Shown here: in pieces, positions 40,151 to 51,039 of the stretch
Numbering within the stretch: position 1 is the first letter of the stretch
Layout of the letters: each line of letters begins with the position of its first letter
Assembly (NCBI GenBank): GCA_964057195.1
Contig: OZ059840.1
Span: 23,283,721-23,347,720, forward strand
Source: Orthosia cruda
Taxonomy: Eukaryota > Arthropoda > Insecta > Lepidoptera > Noctuidae
Length of the DNA stretch: 64,000 bases
Direction of reading: 5' to 3'
The notes under the pieces: generated by a model
Told to the model about the DNA's origin: nothing
The model's database searches: none
Seen by the model: the letters and a program-made list of their open reading frames with translations, nothing else
Made by a program: the position numbers and the translations under genes

Positions 40151-40155
40151 ATAGG

Positions 40156-40424
40156 TCTGTCAAACGAGTCGAGTCTCATGAAAAACGCGGCAAATTAAAA
40201 ATCGTAGTACGCTGAAAACTTCTTTGGTAAAAAGAATGGATTTAAATTTATCTCAAAAAAAAATACTTATCTACAAAAAATTATGTCATATGTATTTAGA
40301 GACTGTCAAACCAGTTGAGTCCAATAAAAACGAGTCCTTTTCAGCGTACTACATCAGTGTTGACACCTATATGTAATCTTGAATTTGCCGCCTTTATCGT
40401 GGGACACGACTCGCTTAACAGACT
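40156..40424. repeat. Inverted repeat element, ~70-85-bp arms
   Basis: The left arm 40156-40223 (GTCTGTCAAACGAGTCGAG, GCGGCAAATT, CGTAGTACGCTGAAAA) is matched in inverse by 40336-40424 (TTTTCAGCGTACTAC, AATTTGCCGCC, CGACTCGCTTAACAGAC). The right arm carries an extra ~20 bases. Between them lies a partial direct copy of the arm start (GACTGTCAAACCAGTTGAG at 40303). A small non-autonomous inverted-repeat element is the likely explanation. Confidence 0.65.
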
Positions 40425-40429
40425 AGCGT

Positions 40430-42565
40430 TACAGAATAACGTAGCCAGGGGCGTTGGAGGTCTAATTCTGCGACTTTGTGGGGTGTCTATTAGCTACTGT
40501 TTGATGTAAGTACTAAGTAATTTTACGTAAATTACTAGGTCTTTGTTTTTGTTTGTTTGTTTGACTTTATGTTCATAGGTACACTTAAAACACAAACAAC
40601 ATGATATACAAAAACAATACAAGATAAAACGGCGAAAACCAAATAATAAAAAATATATATATAGACAGGTAGGTACATTTAATTTTAAGTAAAAAGTAAA
40701 CAAATCATCCATTGACCAATTTTTTTTCCATGAATCAAGATAATAAAACAAAAGAAAACAAACGACTGTCTTCTAGCAAATAAATTCTCAAAATTACCAA
40801 ATTTTTACCTTTAATTATTCCTTTATTAACAAACAAAAGATCCTATATTCCGTCTTTAAAAAAAAAACATTTGATAATAAAAGTCAAAAATAATAGCAAG
40901 TGAAATAAATTAGAGTCGCCAACAATAAAAGAAAGGCAGTGAAAAATAAAGAAATTTAATCTCGTTCAGGAGTCTTCCGCTAATCGCCAACAGAAGTTTG
41001 TATTGGGAGGCTTCCCTTTTGTAGTCTTACTAGGAAGGTAAATCAGAAAATCAAGACATTTCTTTTTATTAGGTTTTTCCCTAATTTTAGGTTGGGTGTC
41101 ATGTTACCAAATACATGACTGGGTTGTAGAGGTCAGTTAGGCAGTCACTCCATATAAACAGCTACAACATGTTAAGTTGGAAGTTGACCTCAACATAGTT
41201 GGTGAAGTGCTGGCTCGATAATGATGACCGTAGGTTAGTCTTCCAACTGGAATTTCTTATAGTGTTGTGGTGTACAAAAGTCATAGTTTAATTCAGCTCG
41301 GCGAGCACGGCCTACTGTGACATGGCTTGAGTCACACTTTTCATCACAGTTTGGGCGATAAAGGCATTTTGCCATTAATGCTAGCAACAAATTTTCTCAC
41401 GAGTTTTTTTTTTGAATTGTGACATAACTTCTTGACACTAATACTACTAATACGGCCGTATTAAAAAAAAAATTGTCCCAAATATCACATTTTGAAAGAT
41501 GATTAAGAAAATTTTATCACGTTCGTTCGGAGGTGGTGATAAAAATTGTTTGTTGAAAAAAAATATTTTTCTGTTAATTACTGCACCAAACGGCAATAAA
41601 TTATTATAATTTTGATTAACTTTGTGTGTGTGGTGACTAATGTTCGTGCCTGACACACCTGACGCACACTTTTATACGTATTCTTTTATTTGGTCGCCTA
41701 TTCAGATTAAGTCGCACTATGAAGTCAGCAACAAGAAAAGCATGTCGCGCCTTTAAAATATGTCATATGTTTGACCCGTGCTAGCATTTATGACAAATTG
41801 TATGACATGACATAATTTATCATGTCTTGTCACAAACTTCTTGGGTAATACCATGCTCGCCCCGCAGGACTGAGGCAGTAAGTGACATGTAAAAACGAAG
41901 ATATCTTGATAAACAGATAAAATAAACTTGAATAAACAATGAGAAAGCGAAATAGATTTTGCTGAATTAAATGTAAAAAAAAATGGGAATGGCTATGAAG
42001 CTTCTACAAATTTTCTTAATTTCTTACGTGGGCACTGACTATAAAACTAAGATAAAAATTACCCCCCAGACAGAGACCTTGGTGCAAGTGGATTAATTTC
42101 CGGCTTTATTTGAAGGACGAAACATCGTTGACCTTCTTTAAACCCCCTTTACAGCACGAAAGGTTCTGACATGGCAACAGGGGAATAAAATTAATGAAGT
42201 TGTTCATTATACTTAAGTGAGATTGTCGCTAATGCCTGGCCAGGAGAAAAATTATGAAGCCGACCAACGATCAGATAATTAATTTATAACGAAGTTATCT
42301 TGGCTATTGCCGAAGAGTAATGTTGTAAGTTTTGTCAAAGCCTTTTTGGTAGAAACGTACCATGATTGCCAATAAGTAATTTGGACATGTGATGGGTCAA
42401 ATTCTCCGGTCTGGCAGGAATGGATTATATCAAGAGTGTCATTTATGACATTTTTAGCTATTACAGTCATTTTCCATTATGAAAAACAGATTTTCTCTCA
42501 AGTGACAGTTTTCATCAAATAGAAAGATGCGAATAATGTACATTATTATCATAGAAATATTATTA
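40430..42565. other. No gene recognised
   Basis: AT-rich DNA of about 2.1 kb, the longest stretch without a named feature. Short frames look random and I see no repeat ends. Confidence 0.45.
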
Positions 42566-42571
42566 CAGACT

Positions 42572-42965
42572 AGCTGTGCCCACGACTTCGCTCCCGTCAA
42601 CTGCCTACCCTACCCTACTTACTGAACTTCCTGCCTACCCCACCTACCTACTATTTTTTGTTCTATGGTCATTCTATCGCGGAGAATCTTAACACCGCCA
42701 TTCAGACAATGACTTGGAATGCACAACGCCATCTATCGACTATGGAGTTCAACTGTCCGAGTATCTGAATTGCGTGTTGTGATATTTTACTTCTTGAACA
42801 CTTTAAATTCATCTAACTTTTGATAGATTGAACCGATTGCGATTAAACAAAAACTAATTATTACTTCAAGTTAGGCACATTTTTTATATATAAAAGTTAT
42901 TTACATTGGTTTCGTACATTTAACGTGATGCGTGCACAAATATACAGACAAACAGACAAAAATTC
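42572..42965 (-). mobile_element. Helitron-like or related repeat, minus orientation
   Basis: At its plus-strand left edge AGACTAGCTGTGCCCACGACTTCGCTCCCG is the inverse of the familiar ...GCGAAGTCGTGGGCACAGCTAG/T end. The body contains GAACCGATTGCGATTAAAC-type words and ends near ACAGACAAAAATTCAT. Confidence 0.45.
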
Positions 42966-43024
42966 ATATTCAAATGTTGGTTATCCTTTAACACACTGGC
43001 CATTTTTTTGGAATATCTTTTTTT

Positions 43025-43595
43025 ATTTATTTTATTTCATATAGGCCTACATGGACATATAAAACGTCGACAAAAGGTGCACGGTTCGGGTTGGTCGTTT
43101 CCTATGGAAGAAGAACCGGCAAGAAACACCATGGTTACTCTTTTAAAAATTGTTTGGTTTTACAATATTGCCATGTTACAGCATTAGTACTTAGATATGG
43201 GAAAAAAAATAATTATTGTATATTATATTAAAAAGTTACCAAACGTTAACTAGCATCTAGAAGGCTTACAATGTTCACACATTTACAAAATAATCGGTAA
43301 AATAATCTATACAAAGAAAAAAAAAGAAGTATAATAAGACTAAATTTAACATATGGCACAAATATTGTTATCAGTGCTGTAATTATTCTTAGCAAAGGGC
43401 TATAAAGATGATTGCAAACCATTAAGAAGTCTTATTAAAAGAAGGAAAGAAAAAATGAGATTGAGAATAGTTAGAGACATCCACATATTTGTGCCGTTTA
43501 CGAGTTACCAGGGAAGCTGCATACGCAGAAGGAGCTAAAGCCAGAAAATATATCTTCAACGTAGTCCTTGATTTTATATTATGCTTTTTAAATAA
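43025..43595 (-). mobile_element. LINE 3' UTR copy, same family as 11.85-13.18 kb
   Basis: The reverse complement of this segment aligns along its length with about 12570-13170: matching words include ATGTAGGCCTATGT, CGTCGACAAAAGGTGCACGG, AGAAGAACCGGCAAGAAAC and CATATTTGTGCCGTTTA. Only the non-coding 3' end is present (5' truncated before the ORF end). Confidence 0.75.
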
Positions 43596-43599
43596 TATT

Positions 43600-44189
43600 T
43601 TTAATATTTAGGAATTATTTTCGATGTACAAAAACGACTTTCCTACAAATTTATTATATGTATTGAAGTGTGTAGGACACGAAATTTTTAACGATTAAAC
43701 ATTTTTGCCGTTATGAAAGATCGTTGATTTGTCAGGTTAGGAAACCGTTTTCCCACAAGTGACAGTTTTCATAAAATAAAATGTTAGAATAATGTCTGCA
43801 TTTGAACTTATACAGATTAATAATGCAAATGTTTGCACCTACATGTAGGCTAACGCTAAATAACTGCATAAATTAAGGGGGTTGGTTGTAAAAAGGATAC
43901 TTTATTATACCACATAAGCATACATAATTAAATAAGCACACACAAGTTATATTATAAAACCTAATGTAAGCCGTAAAAGAAACAAAAGGTTTGCTTTTGT
44001 ACGTAACGTAAGCTTTTATAAAGGACAAGCGTTTTTTCGCGGCTTCACTCACGAGGCCTATCTCATAGGGACGTGCATTTTTCCGGTTTACGAAATACCA
44101 ACCTATAAAAATTTTGATATCCCACTCGATGGGGATAGTAGAAAAAAAATGGGACATAAGTTTTTAAACCGTCATGGTCACTAACACTA
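43600..44189. other. Flank of the Penelope-like element, no gene
   Basis: AT-rich sequence. Next to the element (44063-44189) the minus strand continues the arm's frame (SDHDGLKTYVPFFFYYPH), a segment that the other arm lacks. It may be extra Penelope-like leader sequence, but nothing further can be named. Confidence 0.4.
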
Positions 44190-44367
44190 ATATTAACATT
44201 ATAAGCGGGATATTTACCATGTTTACTGTTTGTAGCGAGTTTCCGATATTTCGGTGCTGTTGCAAGCACCATGATCACGGATAAACTGAAGTCATTGCGG
44301 GTGGGTGTTTATGAGGAGACAAAACGGTCTACCCTCTTTCTTGTTCGTTTTTTGCACTCTATACCAT
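44190..44367 (-). repeat. Penelope-like terminal repeat (left, inverted)
   Basis: The inverse of 45426-45603. It contains AGCGAGTTTCCGATATTTCGG, GCAAGCACCATGATCACGG and GGTCTACCCTCTTTCTTGTTCG. The frame that is the ORF start in the right arm appears here in antisense as the ORF's end. Confidence 0.88.
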
Positions 44368-45487
44368 GACCATACCACACCGCTATATGATGACCGATGT
44401 ATGACTTGCCACAACTACAATCTACTTTATAAACACCGGGCTTTTCCAGCGGAAAGTTGTCCTTCGGCGAGCGCAGCATCTGTGACAGGAGTGAAGACAG
44501 AGTTTTTCTGAAAGGAGTGAAGACAGTCTTTACGGCGTATTTCCGAAGAATGTTAGCAACCTTATCTGTCACTCCCCTCACGTACGGCAAAAATGCTAAC
44601 TGCCTCTCAACCTCGCACTTCCGTTGTTTACAACCAGTTTTTTGGTTAGGTTGTGCAGTCTTCCCTGTATATCCGTTTCTCTGTAGGACCCTCTGCACAT
44701 GTGTTAGCTCAGCACGTAAATGTTCCTCGTCGCATAGATCATATGGGCGGTTGGTAAGTGAAGTCACTACAGAGTTCAGTTGTCGGGGATGGTGGTGAGA
44801 ATCAGCGTGTAGATATCGATCCGTGTGAGTCAACTTCCTATACACTGTGTGACTCAAAGAACCATCAGCACGGGCCCCTATTTTCACGTCCAAGAATGGA
44901 ATTTCCCTCTCTTTTTCCATCTCGTAGGTAAATTTGATTTTACAATGTATGCTATTAAGGTGTGCCAAGCATAATTCTACCTCATGTTGGTCTCCTTCAA
45001 TGATCCCAAAAACGTCATCAACATACCTTTTCCATAATTTAATATGTGTAGATGCAGTGGAGACCGCCAACTCTTCAAAATGTTCCATCCAAATGTTGGC
45101 CACCACTGGAGCGACCGGACTACCCATGGCTACACCATCAATCTGCAGGTAGTATTGACCTTGGTATATGAAGTAACTGGTAGATAAACAGTGATGAAGT
45201 AATTTCACGTACTCTACAGGGATGTTATTTTCTTGCATTTTCATCTCAATTACCTCCATGCAGTCCGCCACTGGTACATTGGTAAATAAGGACTCAACAT
45301 CGAAGCTGACCATAACGTCATTTGTTTGTGTGTAAACCCCGAAAAAGTGCCGTAAAAAGTTCGCGAGCGGACACAGTGAGTTTCGTGTGTCGGGAACAGA
45401 ATCGAGTTGTGAGTGACAATGGTAGCGGTACCGAGTGCAATAAACGAACAAGAAAGAGGGTAGACCGTTTTGTCTCCTCATAAACAC
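44309..45487 (-). pseudogene. Penelope-like reverse transcriptase with partial GIY-YIG, truncated
   Basis: An open frame of 392 codons. RT motif A is FDVESLFTNV (residues 62-71), motif B is DGVAMGSPVAPVVANIW (117-133) and the catalytic YVDD is at 155-158, followed by IPFLDVKI. Near the end GVYKVDCSCGKSYIG is the start of a GIY-YIG endonuclease, but the domain stops there: the conserved Arg and Glu further on are absent and the frame runs into the left repeat. The RT N-terminal third is also missing, replaced by residues encoded by the right repeat. Penelope-type elements use this protein to prime at nicked DNA. This copy lacks a complete endonuclease and is not expected to work. Confidence 0.85.
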
Positions 45488-45603
45488 CCACCCGCAATGA
45501 CTTCAGTTTATCCGTGATCATGGTGCTTGCAACAGCACCGAAATATCGGAAACTCGCTACAAACAGTAAACATGGTAAATATCCCGCTTATAATGTTAAT
45601 ATA
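45426..45603 (+). repeat. Penelope-like terminal repeat (right, inverted)
   Basis: Second arm, identical over most of its length to the left arm in inverse. The ORF start (ATG complement at 45485-45487) lies inside this arm. Confidence 0.88.
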
Positions 45604-45635
45604 AAAAAATGGGACACCCACAATATAGCGCTCAA

Positions 45636-45823
45636 TGTTCGGTGCAATAATTGCAACCGAACTGCTCAGCCCTATTGCCTGCGTGCATTTACATAAATGC
45701 ATGTATCACAACTAGCGTCAGTTAGTGCGTGTTCGGATACCAGTCGCGTAACTCCAATCAAACCATTTTAGTGCTAATTTAGCTAAGATTAACCATTTAC
45801 CATTATTTTAACTAGTATTCAAT
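45636..45823 (+). repeat. BEL-B 5' LTR, 3' part missing
   Basis: Begins TGTTCGGTGCAATAATTGCAA and matches 52643-52828 (TGTCCGGAGCAATAATTGCAA) to ...ACTAGTATTCAATA. Beyond this the two sequences differ, so part of the LTR or the leader was deleted here. Confidence 0.8.
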
Positions 45824-45926
45824 AGTCCTAGATCCGGGGACATCGAAGCAAGCAGGAGGTTCGTCTCATTCACAGGCACCGCAACAGCAACGTAGGGAGA
45901 CGCGTGAAGAGAGTAAGCTAGAAGGA

Positions 45927-46749
45927 ATGATGAAAAAGCAGACTATCTACTTTAGGGCTTTCATGAGAACTGTAGGTACCATAGAAATCGACCAACTGCA
46001 GAACAAATGGGAGTTCGACGATGCATTAAAGTCTCTTCAAAGTCGTTGGACTATCATAGGCAGCCTGCACTGGGATTTAGAAGGTAAAAACGGAGATCAG
46101 GATGTCTGGTACCAAGAAGAGTTCAACAGATATGAGAAAATGTATAACGATTTGAAGAAAACCATAAACTCAAAAACGTGGTCTGTATCGCATCGCGACA
46201 AATCTACTCCACAGATGAATATTCCAACATTCCAAGGCAACTACCACCAATGGACCTCGTTTAATGACTTGTTGACACGGAAACCATTCACAAAAATCCA
46301 TCGTTATCAAACGCACAAAAAATGCAGTTCTTAAAGAGTAAAGTATCAGGAGAAGCTGAGCGACTGATCCACCATCTTTAGATTACCACAGAGAATTACG
46401 AGGTATGCTGGGAAATACTGAACCTCAGATACGGCAACAGTAGACTAATTTTCACGACTCACGTCAACATGTTACTGAACATCCCTAGCATGCAGCAACA
46501 ATCATCGGTGCGATTAAAAAATTGCATGACGTGACCAAAGAATGTCTCCACGCAATACAGAAACTAGGAGTAGATATCACCACCTGGGATCCGCTGTTGG
46601 TACTTTTATTAGCACAGGAACTTGACAGTGAGTCATTCACTGAATACATTGAGTCGATGAAGAATCCCAGGGCATTACCAGTCCTTCAAGAATTCCTAGA
46701 TTTCTTGGAAAACAAGTTTACCGCCTTAGAAGCATCAAGACGTAAATAA
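45927..46749 (+). pseudogene. gag: BEL-B Gag (DUF1759), several frame breaks
   Basis: The first frame (45927-46334) has the N-terminal helical region, then PQMNIPTFQGNYHQWTSFND, the start of DUF1759. After a shift near 46300 the middle of the domain continues (LKSKVSGEAERLIHHL, stop at ~46379; LRYGNSRL), and another break near 46510 leads to the C-terminal part (LGVDITTWDPLLVLLLAQEL, 46570 on), ending at 46749. It would form the particle. At least three lesions. The start ATG is the first in frame after the damaged leader. Confidence 0.78.
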
Positions 46750-46887
46750 GAATCAAATAATCAAAAGACCAACACCCAACCACAAAAGCAAAAGAAAACA
46801 AGAAGAAATATTATAGTACATATAATAACCAGCAGTCATCAAACAAAAATTATCCAAGCAACATGAAAAACCATACCAAATCGTTAT

Positions 46888-47746
46888 ATGTATCGCGGTC
46901 AGTCACCTGCGCATTGTGTAACGCTGAACACGGGTTATGGCTTTTTGCAAATGTCAGATGAGCAAAAACTAAAAACTGTCAACCATCTAAACTGTTGCCC
47001 AAATTGCCTATACAACCATTTAAATAAACCTTGTCTATCTAATAAAAACATGTCGCAAATTCAACGCTAAACATAATTCGTTATTGCATGACGCAATTTC
47101 AACCAAAAACAGGCCAAACACATCAGCAAAACCAAACTATAAGGCTGCGCACACACTTGCGACATCATGCGTCACCAACGATGAACAAACAACAGCTTCA
47201 ACCCATGTATCTTGGGAAGACGTGTCCGAGACACTCTTAGCTACAGCTTTAGAGGAAGTCCCAGGACACAATGGCACATACCATAACATGAGAGCTTTGA
47301 TAGACCAGGGTTCTCAGATTTTTTTAATAAGTGAGAAGGCAGCGCAAGTTTTGAAACTGCGAAGACACTCTTGCAAAGGAACCGTATTCGGCATAGGAGA
47401 AAAAGATAACAGCTGCAAGGGAGTAATGAACATCAGAATTAAATCAATTCAAAGTGAGTTTGCTTTAGAAGGTGAGGTCCTTATAATGAATAATCTTATC
47501 AAAAGTTTACCAAATAAATCATTTATAAAACCAACTTGGCCTCACATACAGAACATTAATCTGGGAGACCCTGAATTTAATACCAGCCGACCAGTGGACC
47601 TACTGCGGGGGGCAGATTTAAACTGCAAGATAGCTTTAGAAGGCCTTTTGAGGGGCGATAGCGAGGATCAGCCAATAGTCCAACAAACGAAATTAGGATG
47701 GTTGCTTTGTGGGACAATGACACCACGCTATAGATGTGGTTCTTAA
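46888..47746 (+). pseudogene. pol: BEL-B zinc knuckles and aspartic protease
   Basis: Cysteine-rich gag end (HCVTLNTGYGFLQMSDEQK, LNCCPNCLYNHLNKPC; 46908-47030), then after a frame break the DUF1758-type protease in 47084-47746 (MRALIDQGSQIFLISEKAAQ; where D(D/S)GS is usual, DQGSQ stands). The C-terminal WPHIQNINLGDPEF and KLGWLLCGT mark the link to RT. The frame ends at 47746, overlapping the RT frame start at 47736 by about ten bases in another frame, i.e. a shift near 47740. Confidence 0.76.
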
Positions 47747-49415
47747 CAAGACGGACGATTTACGTAGATTTTGGGAAATTGAAGACATCAACCAGGAGAC
47801 TGAAATGTCCACCGAAGATCATGAATGTCTGCAATATTTTCTGTCAACAACAGAGAGGCTAGAAAATGAGCGATACCAAGTCCGATCGCCATTCAAACCA
47901 GAAACCAAGGATCAGCTTCGGTTTACTAAACCATTAGCACAATTTCACAACATAGAGAGAAAGTTACAAAGAGATCCAGAATCGAAAACAGGATACACCA
48001 AGTTTATGAATGAGTATCAAAACCTAAACCAAATGATGCCGTCAGCAACAAGTACAAAACCCGAGTGCTACCTACCACACCACTGCGTCACTCGTGCTGA
48101 GTCAACCACTACAAAATTGCGTGTTGTGTTCAACGCGTCTGCTAGATCATCATCAGGACATAGCTTGAATGACGTCATGTACCGAGGTCCCAACCTACAT
48201 CAAGATCTGCAGGAGCTGATTTTAAAATGGAGACAATATCAGTTCGTTTACACTGCTGATATCGAAAAAATGTATCGACAGATAATGGTACATCCTGAAG
48301 ATCAGTCGTACCAGAAGATAAAATGGTCAGACTTACCATACCAGCCTATTCAAACATACCAACTTACAACCATAACTTACGGCACAAAGCCTGCACCATT
48401 TTTGGCTATGATGTGCTTAAAACAACTAGCTGCCGAGGAAAAACAAAATTTTCCCGATGCAGCAAAAGCATTAGAAGAGTGCTTCTATATGGATGACTAC
48501 TGTGGCGGAGCAAATATTATGGAACAAGCCAAACTGCTTAAATCAGATCTAATAAAACTACTCAGCAAGGGTGGGTTTAATGTACGAAAATGGGCCACAA
48601 ATGAACCAAAATTACTCGCTGATTTAGAAAAAGATTTGTGGAACCAGCAAATCTACGAGTTTAAACAGTGAGACTCAACGAAGACATTGGGGCTAGGATG
48701 GAATCCGCAACAAGACAAATTCATCTTTGACTCGAAACTGGAGCCATTATCACTACCAAAACCAACCAAAAGGTCGCTTCTCTCCGACATATCAAAAATA
48801 TTCGATCCATTAGGCTGGCTCACACCAGTAACAATCACCATGAAAATGCTATTCCAAAGTGTCTGGCCATCGAATCTTAACTGGGATGACGCATTACCAG
48901 AAGATATCAAGATTAAGTGGCTAAGCTTAAGGGAAGAATTAAAAGACATCAACACGATAGAAGTAAAACGGTGGTTAGGAATAAAGAAAAACCATAGCTT
49001 GCAACCACACGGATTTTGTGATGCGTCGAACAAGGCGTATGCCGCAGTTATATATTGCAAAGTCAGTAACCAAAACAATGCTAACGAGGTAACTCTAGTT
49101 GCAGCAAAAGCAAGATTAGTGCCTGTTAGTAAATATGTATCAATACCAAGGTTGGAGTTAATGGGTGCCCAACTATTATCACAGCTTATGCAAAAAGTAC
49201 AGACTTGCTTGGAGTCTTATAACCAGGAGATATATTCCAGGAGTGATTCAACAGCAGTGTTGGGATGGATTCAAGGAGATCCAGCGAGATGGAAACCATT
49301 CGTCTCAAATCGTGTTAAAGCTATCATCAAAATAATACCAAAAGAAAAATGGATTTATGTCAAAACCATTGAAAATCCAGCTGACTGTGCCAGCCGTGGG
49401 TTGAGAACCATTTAA
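47736..49415 (+). pseudogene. pol: BEL-B reverse transcriptase and RNase H
   Basis: A single frame with one TGA at 48669-48671. RT: CYLPHHCVTRAES, LRVVFNASARSSSGHSLND, VYTADIEKMYRQIMVHPED (motif A), TYGTKPAPFLAMM, CFYMDDYCGGA (catalytic DD). After the TGA come TLGLGWNPQQDKF, FDPLGWLTPVTI and the RNase H segment (HGFCDASNKAYAA, SIPRLELMGAQLL with the catalytic Glu, RSDSTAVLGWI). It ends at a stop at 49415, beyond which frames are mixed. Polymerase and RNase H residues are intact. Confidence 0.83.
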
Positions 49416-49555
49416 AAAACCACGATCTTTGGTGGCAAGGGCCATCATGGATCCAACCATTCCAAAACCATGACATACCTCAAACCACCTATGAAACCAG
49501 CTTAGAGATAAAACGGTATAATGCAATAGTTGCGGGAAAACACTAGAAAATAACC

Positions 49556-51015
49556 ATGACCATACCAAACATTATCCACCATTTACTAAACAAATTTAAT
49601 TCCTTCGCAAAAATTGAACGTGTTTTTGCATGGATACTGCGAATACCTACTGCAAAGGCAGGCCGTCAACCTTATCTCACATTACAGGAACTCCATAGCG
49701 CAAAACTGATGATTATTAAAGGTGTGCAACATATTCAGTTTTCCAGTCACTTAAGAATGGAAACGTGCATTCGAAAAGTAAACTTTTAGAATAACACCCT
49801 ATCATAGACCAAGATGGTACTCTGCGAGTACGGGGCAGATTAAGAAATGCACAAATAAGTTCAGAGATGAAACACCCAATCATATTACCACACAACCATC
49901 GACTTACCACGCTAATAATACAATACGCTCATGAGCTAACCTACCACGGTGGAGCACGCCTTACTTTGTCAAACATTCGACAAAATTATTGGATAATCAG
50001 CGGATATTCGGCTACAAAGAAAGTCATACGGCAGTGCGTTACATGCAAGAAGCAAGAGCCCATCCAATAATATCAGCTCATGGGTCATCTACCATCATCA
50101 AGAATGAAACCTGAAAGCGCTTTCTATCATTGTGGCGTCGACTACACAGGCTTTGTTGAAGTGAAAGCAAACAAAGGGCGCGGGATAAAAACTAACAAAG
50201 TCTACATAGCGATTTTTGTATGTATGGTGACGAAGGCTGTGCATCTAGAACTCGTCACAGATTTAACCAGCTCAGCATTCTTAGCCGCAATAAACAGAAT
50301 TTTGTGGGAGCTAACAGAATGCTGCAAGATGATTACGACCAACTACAAAAACTTTTCAATGACTCATTCTTTAGAGAGATAACAGAGCTACAAATTGAAT
50401 GGCATTTCAACGCACCTTCTTGGCCTCATGCGGGAGGACTTTGGAAAAGAGCCGTGCGAAGCCTCAAACACCACCTCAAACGCGTGATTGGACAACAAAA
50501 ACTTACGTTTGAAGATTACACCACACTGTTATCCGCTACCACTTTATGCGCTATCAGAAGACCCGGAGGATCTACATTGCCTCACACCAGCCCATTTCCT
50601 AACAGCACGACCAGGTTTAACCATAATTGACACGGCAGACGACGCCAAAACCAGGTGGCATCTAGTGTCAAAACTATTCGAAGATTTATGGAAGAGATGG
50701 AAAACAGAGTACTTGACTCAACTATCAACCAGAAACAAATGGACGAAACACCAGAAGAATGTCAACGTGGGTGATTTAGTAATAATACATGACGACAACT
50801 TGCTCGCAGGAAAATGGCCAATGGGTCGTGTGATAGAAGTCCATCCAGGAAAAGATGAACTTGTCAGAGTAGTCACTCTAAAAACTAAAAACGGCTACAT
50901 GAAGCGCCCCGTAGTTAAATTATCAGTTCTTCCTTTAGATCAAACGGAACCAAACATACCAGAAGAACAACCACTACATCAAAGTACTAGATCCGAAAAG
51001 AAACCACATAATCGC
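49556..51015 (+). pseudogene. pol: BEL-B integrase, catalytic Asp deleted and Glu changed
   Basis: Zinc region at 49870-50070 (HELTYHGGARLTLSNIRQNY, CVTCKKQEP). Core in 50080-50382 (YHCGVDYTGFVEV with first Asp; VHLELVTDLTSSAFLAAINR). There the sequence jumps directly to NFVGANRMLQDD in another frame, so the expected SDNGT box with the second Asp, about 18 residues, is missing. The third site reads AGGLWKRAVRSLKHHLKRV, Lys instead of Glu. Another small loss lies near 50540-50560. The C-terminal DUF5641-like domain (NVGDLVIIHDDNLLAGKWPM) is open from 50488. An active enzyme is impossible. Confidence 0.82.
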
Positions 51016-51039
51016 CCGCAACCAAACAACAGAACGTAC

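Larger units (their letters stand above)
44190..45603 (-). mobile_element. Penelope-like element, internal core with inverted terminal repeats
   Basis: A Penelope-type RT frame (45487-44309) sits between two long inverted repeats (44190-44367 and 45426-45603) of about 178 bp with near-perfect identity. Penelope-like elements often carry 'pseudo-LTRs' in direct or inverted order, and this copy has the inverted type. Full-length elements are about 2.5-4 kb with a longer ORF, so this 1.4-kb copy is truncated at both protein ends. The first bases of BEL-B's LTR lie only 33 bp to the right. Confidence 0.85.

Noticed and set aside
43873..44157. A 94-codon minus-strand frame as a real gene beside the Penelope-like element
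   Set aside because: It has no domain and begins in the element's flank. It is likely a chance frame or a decayed leader.
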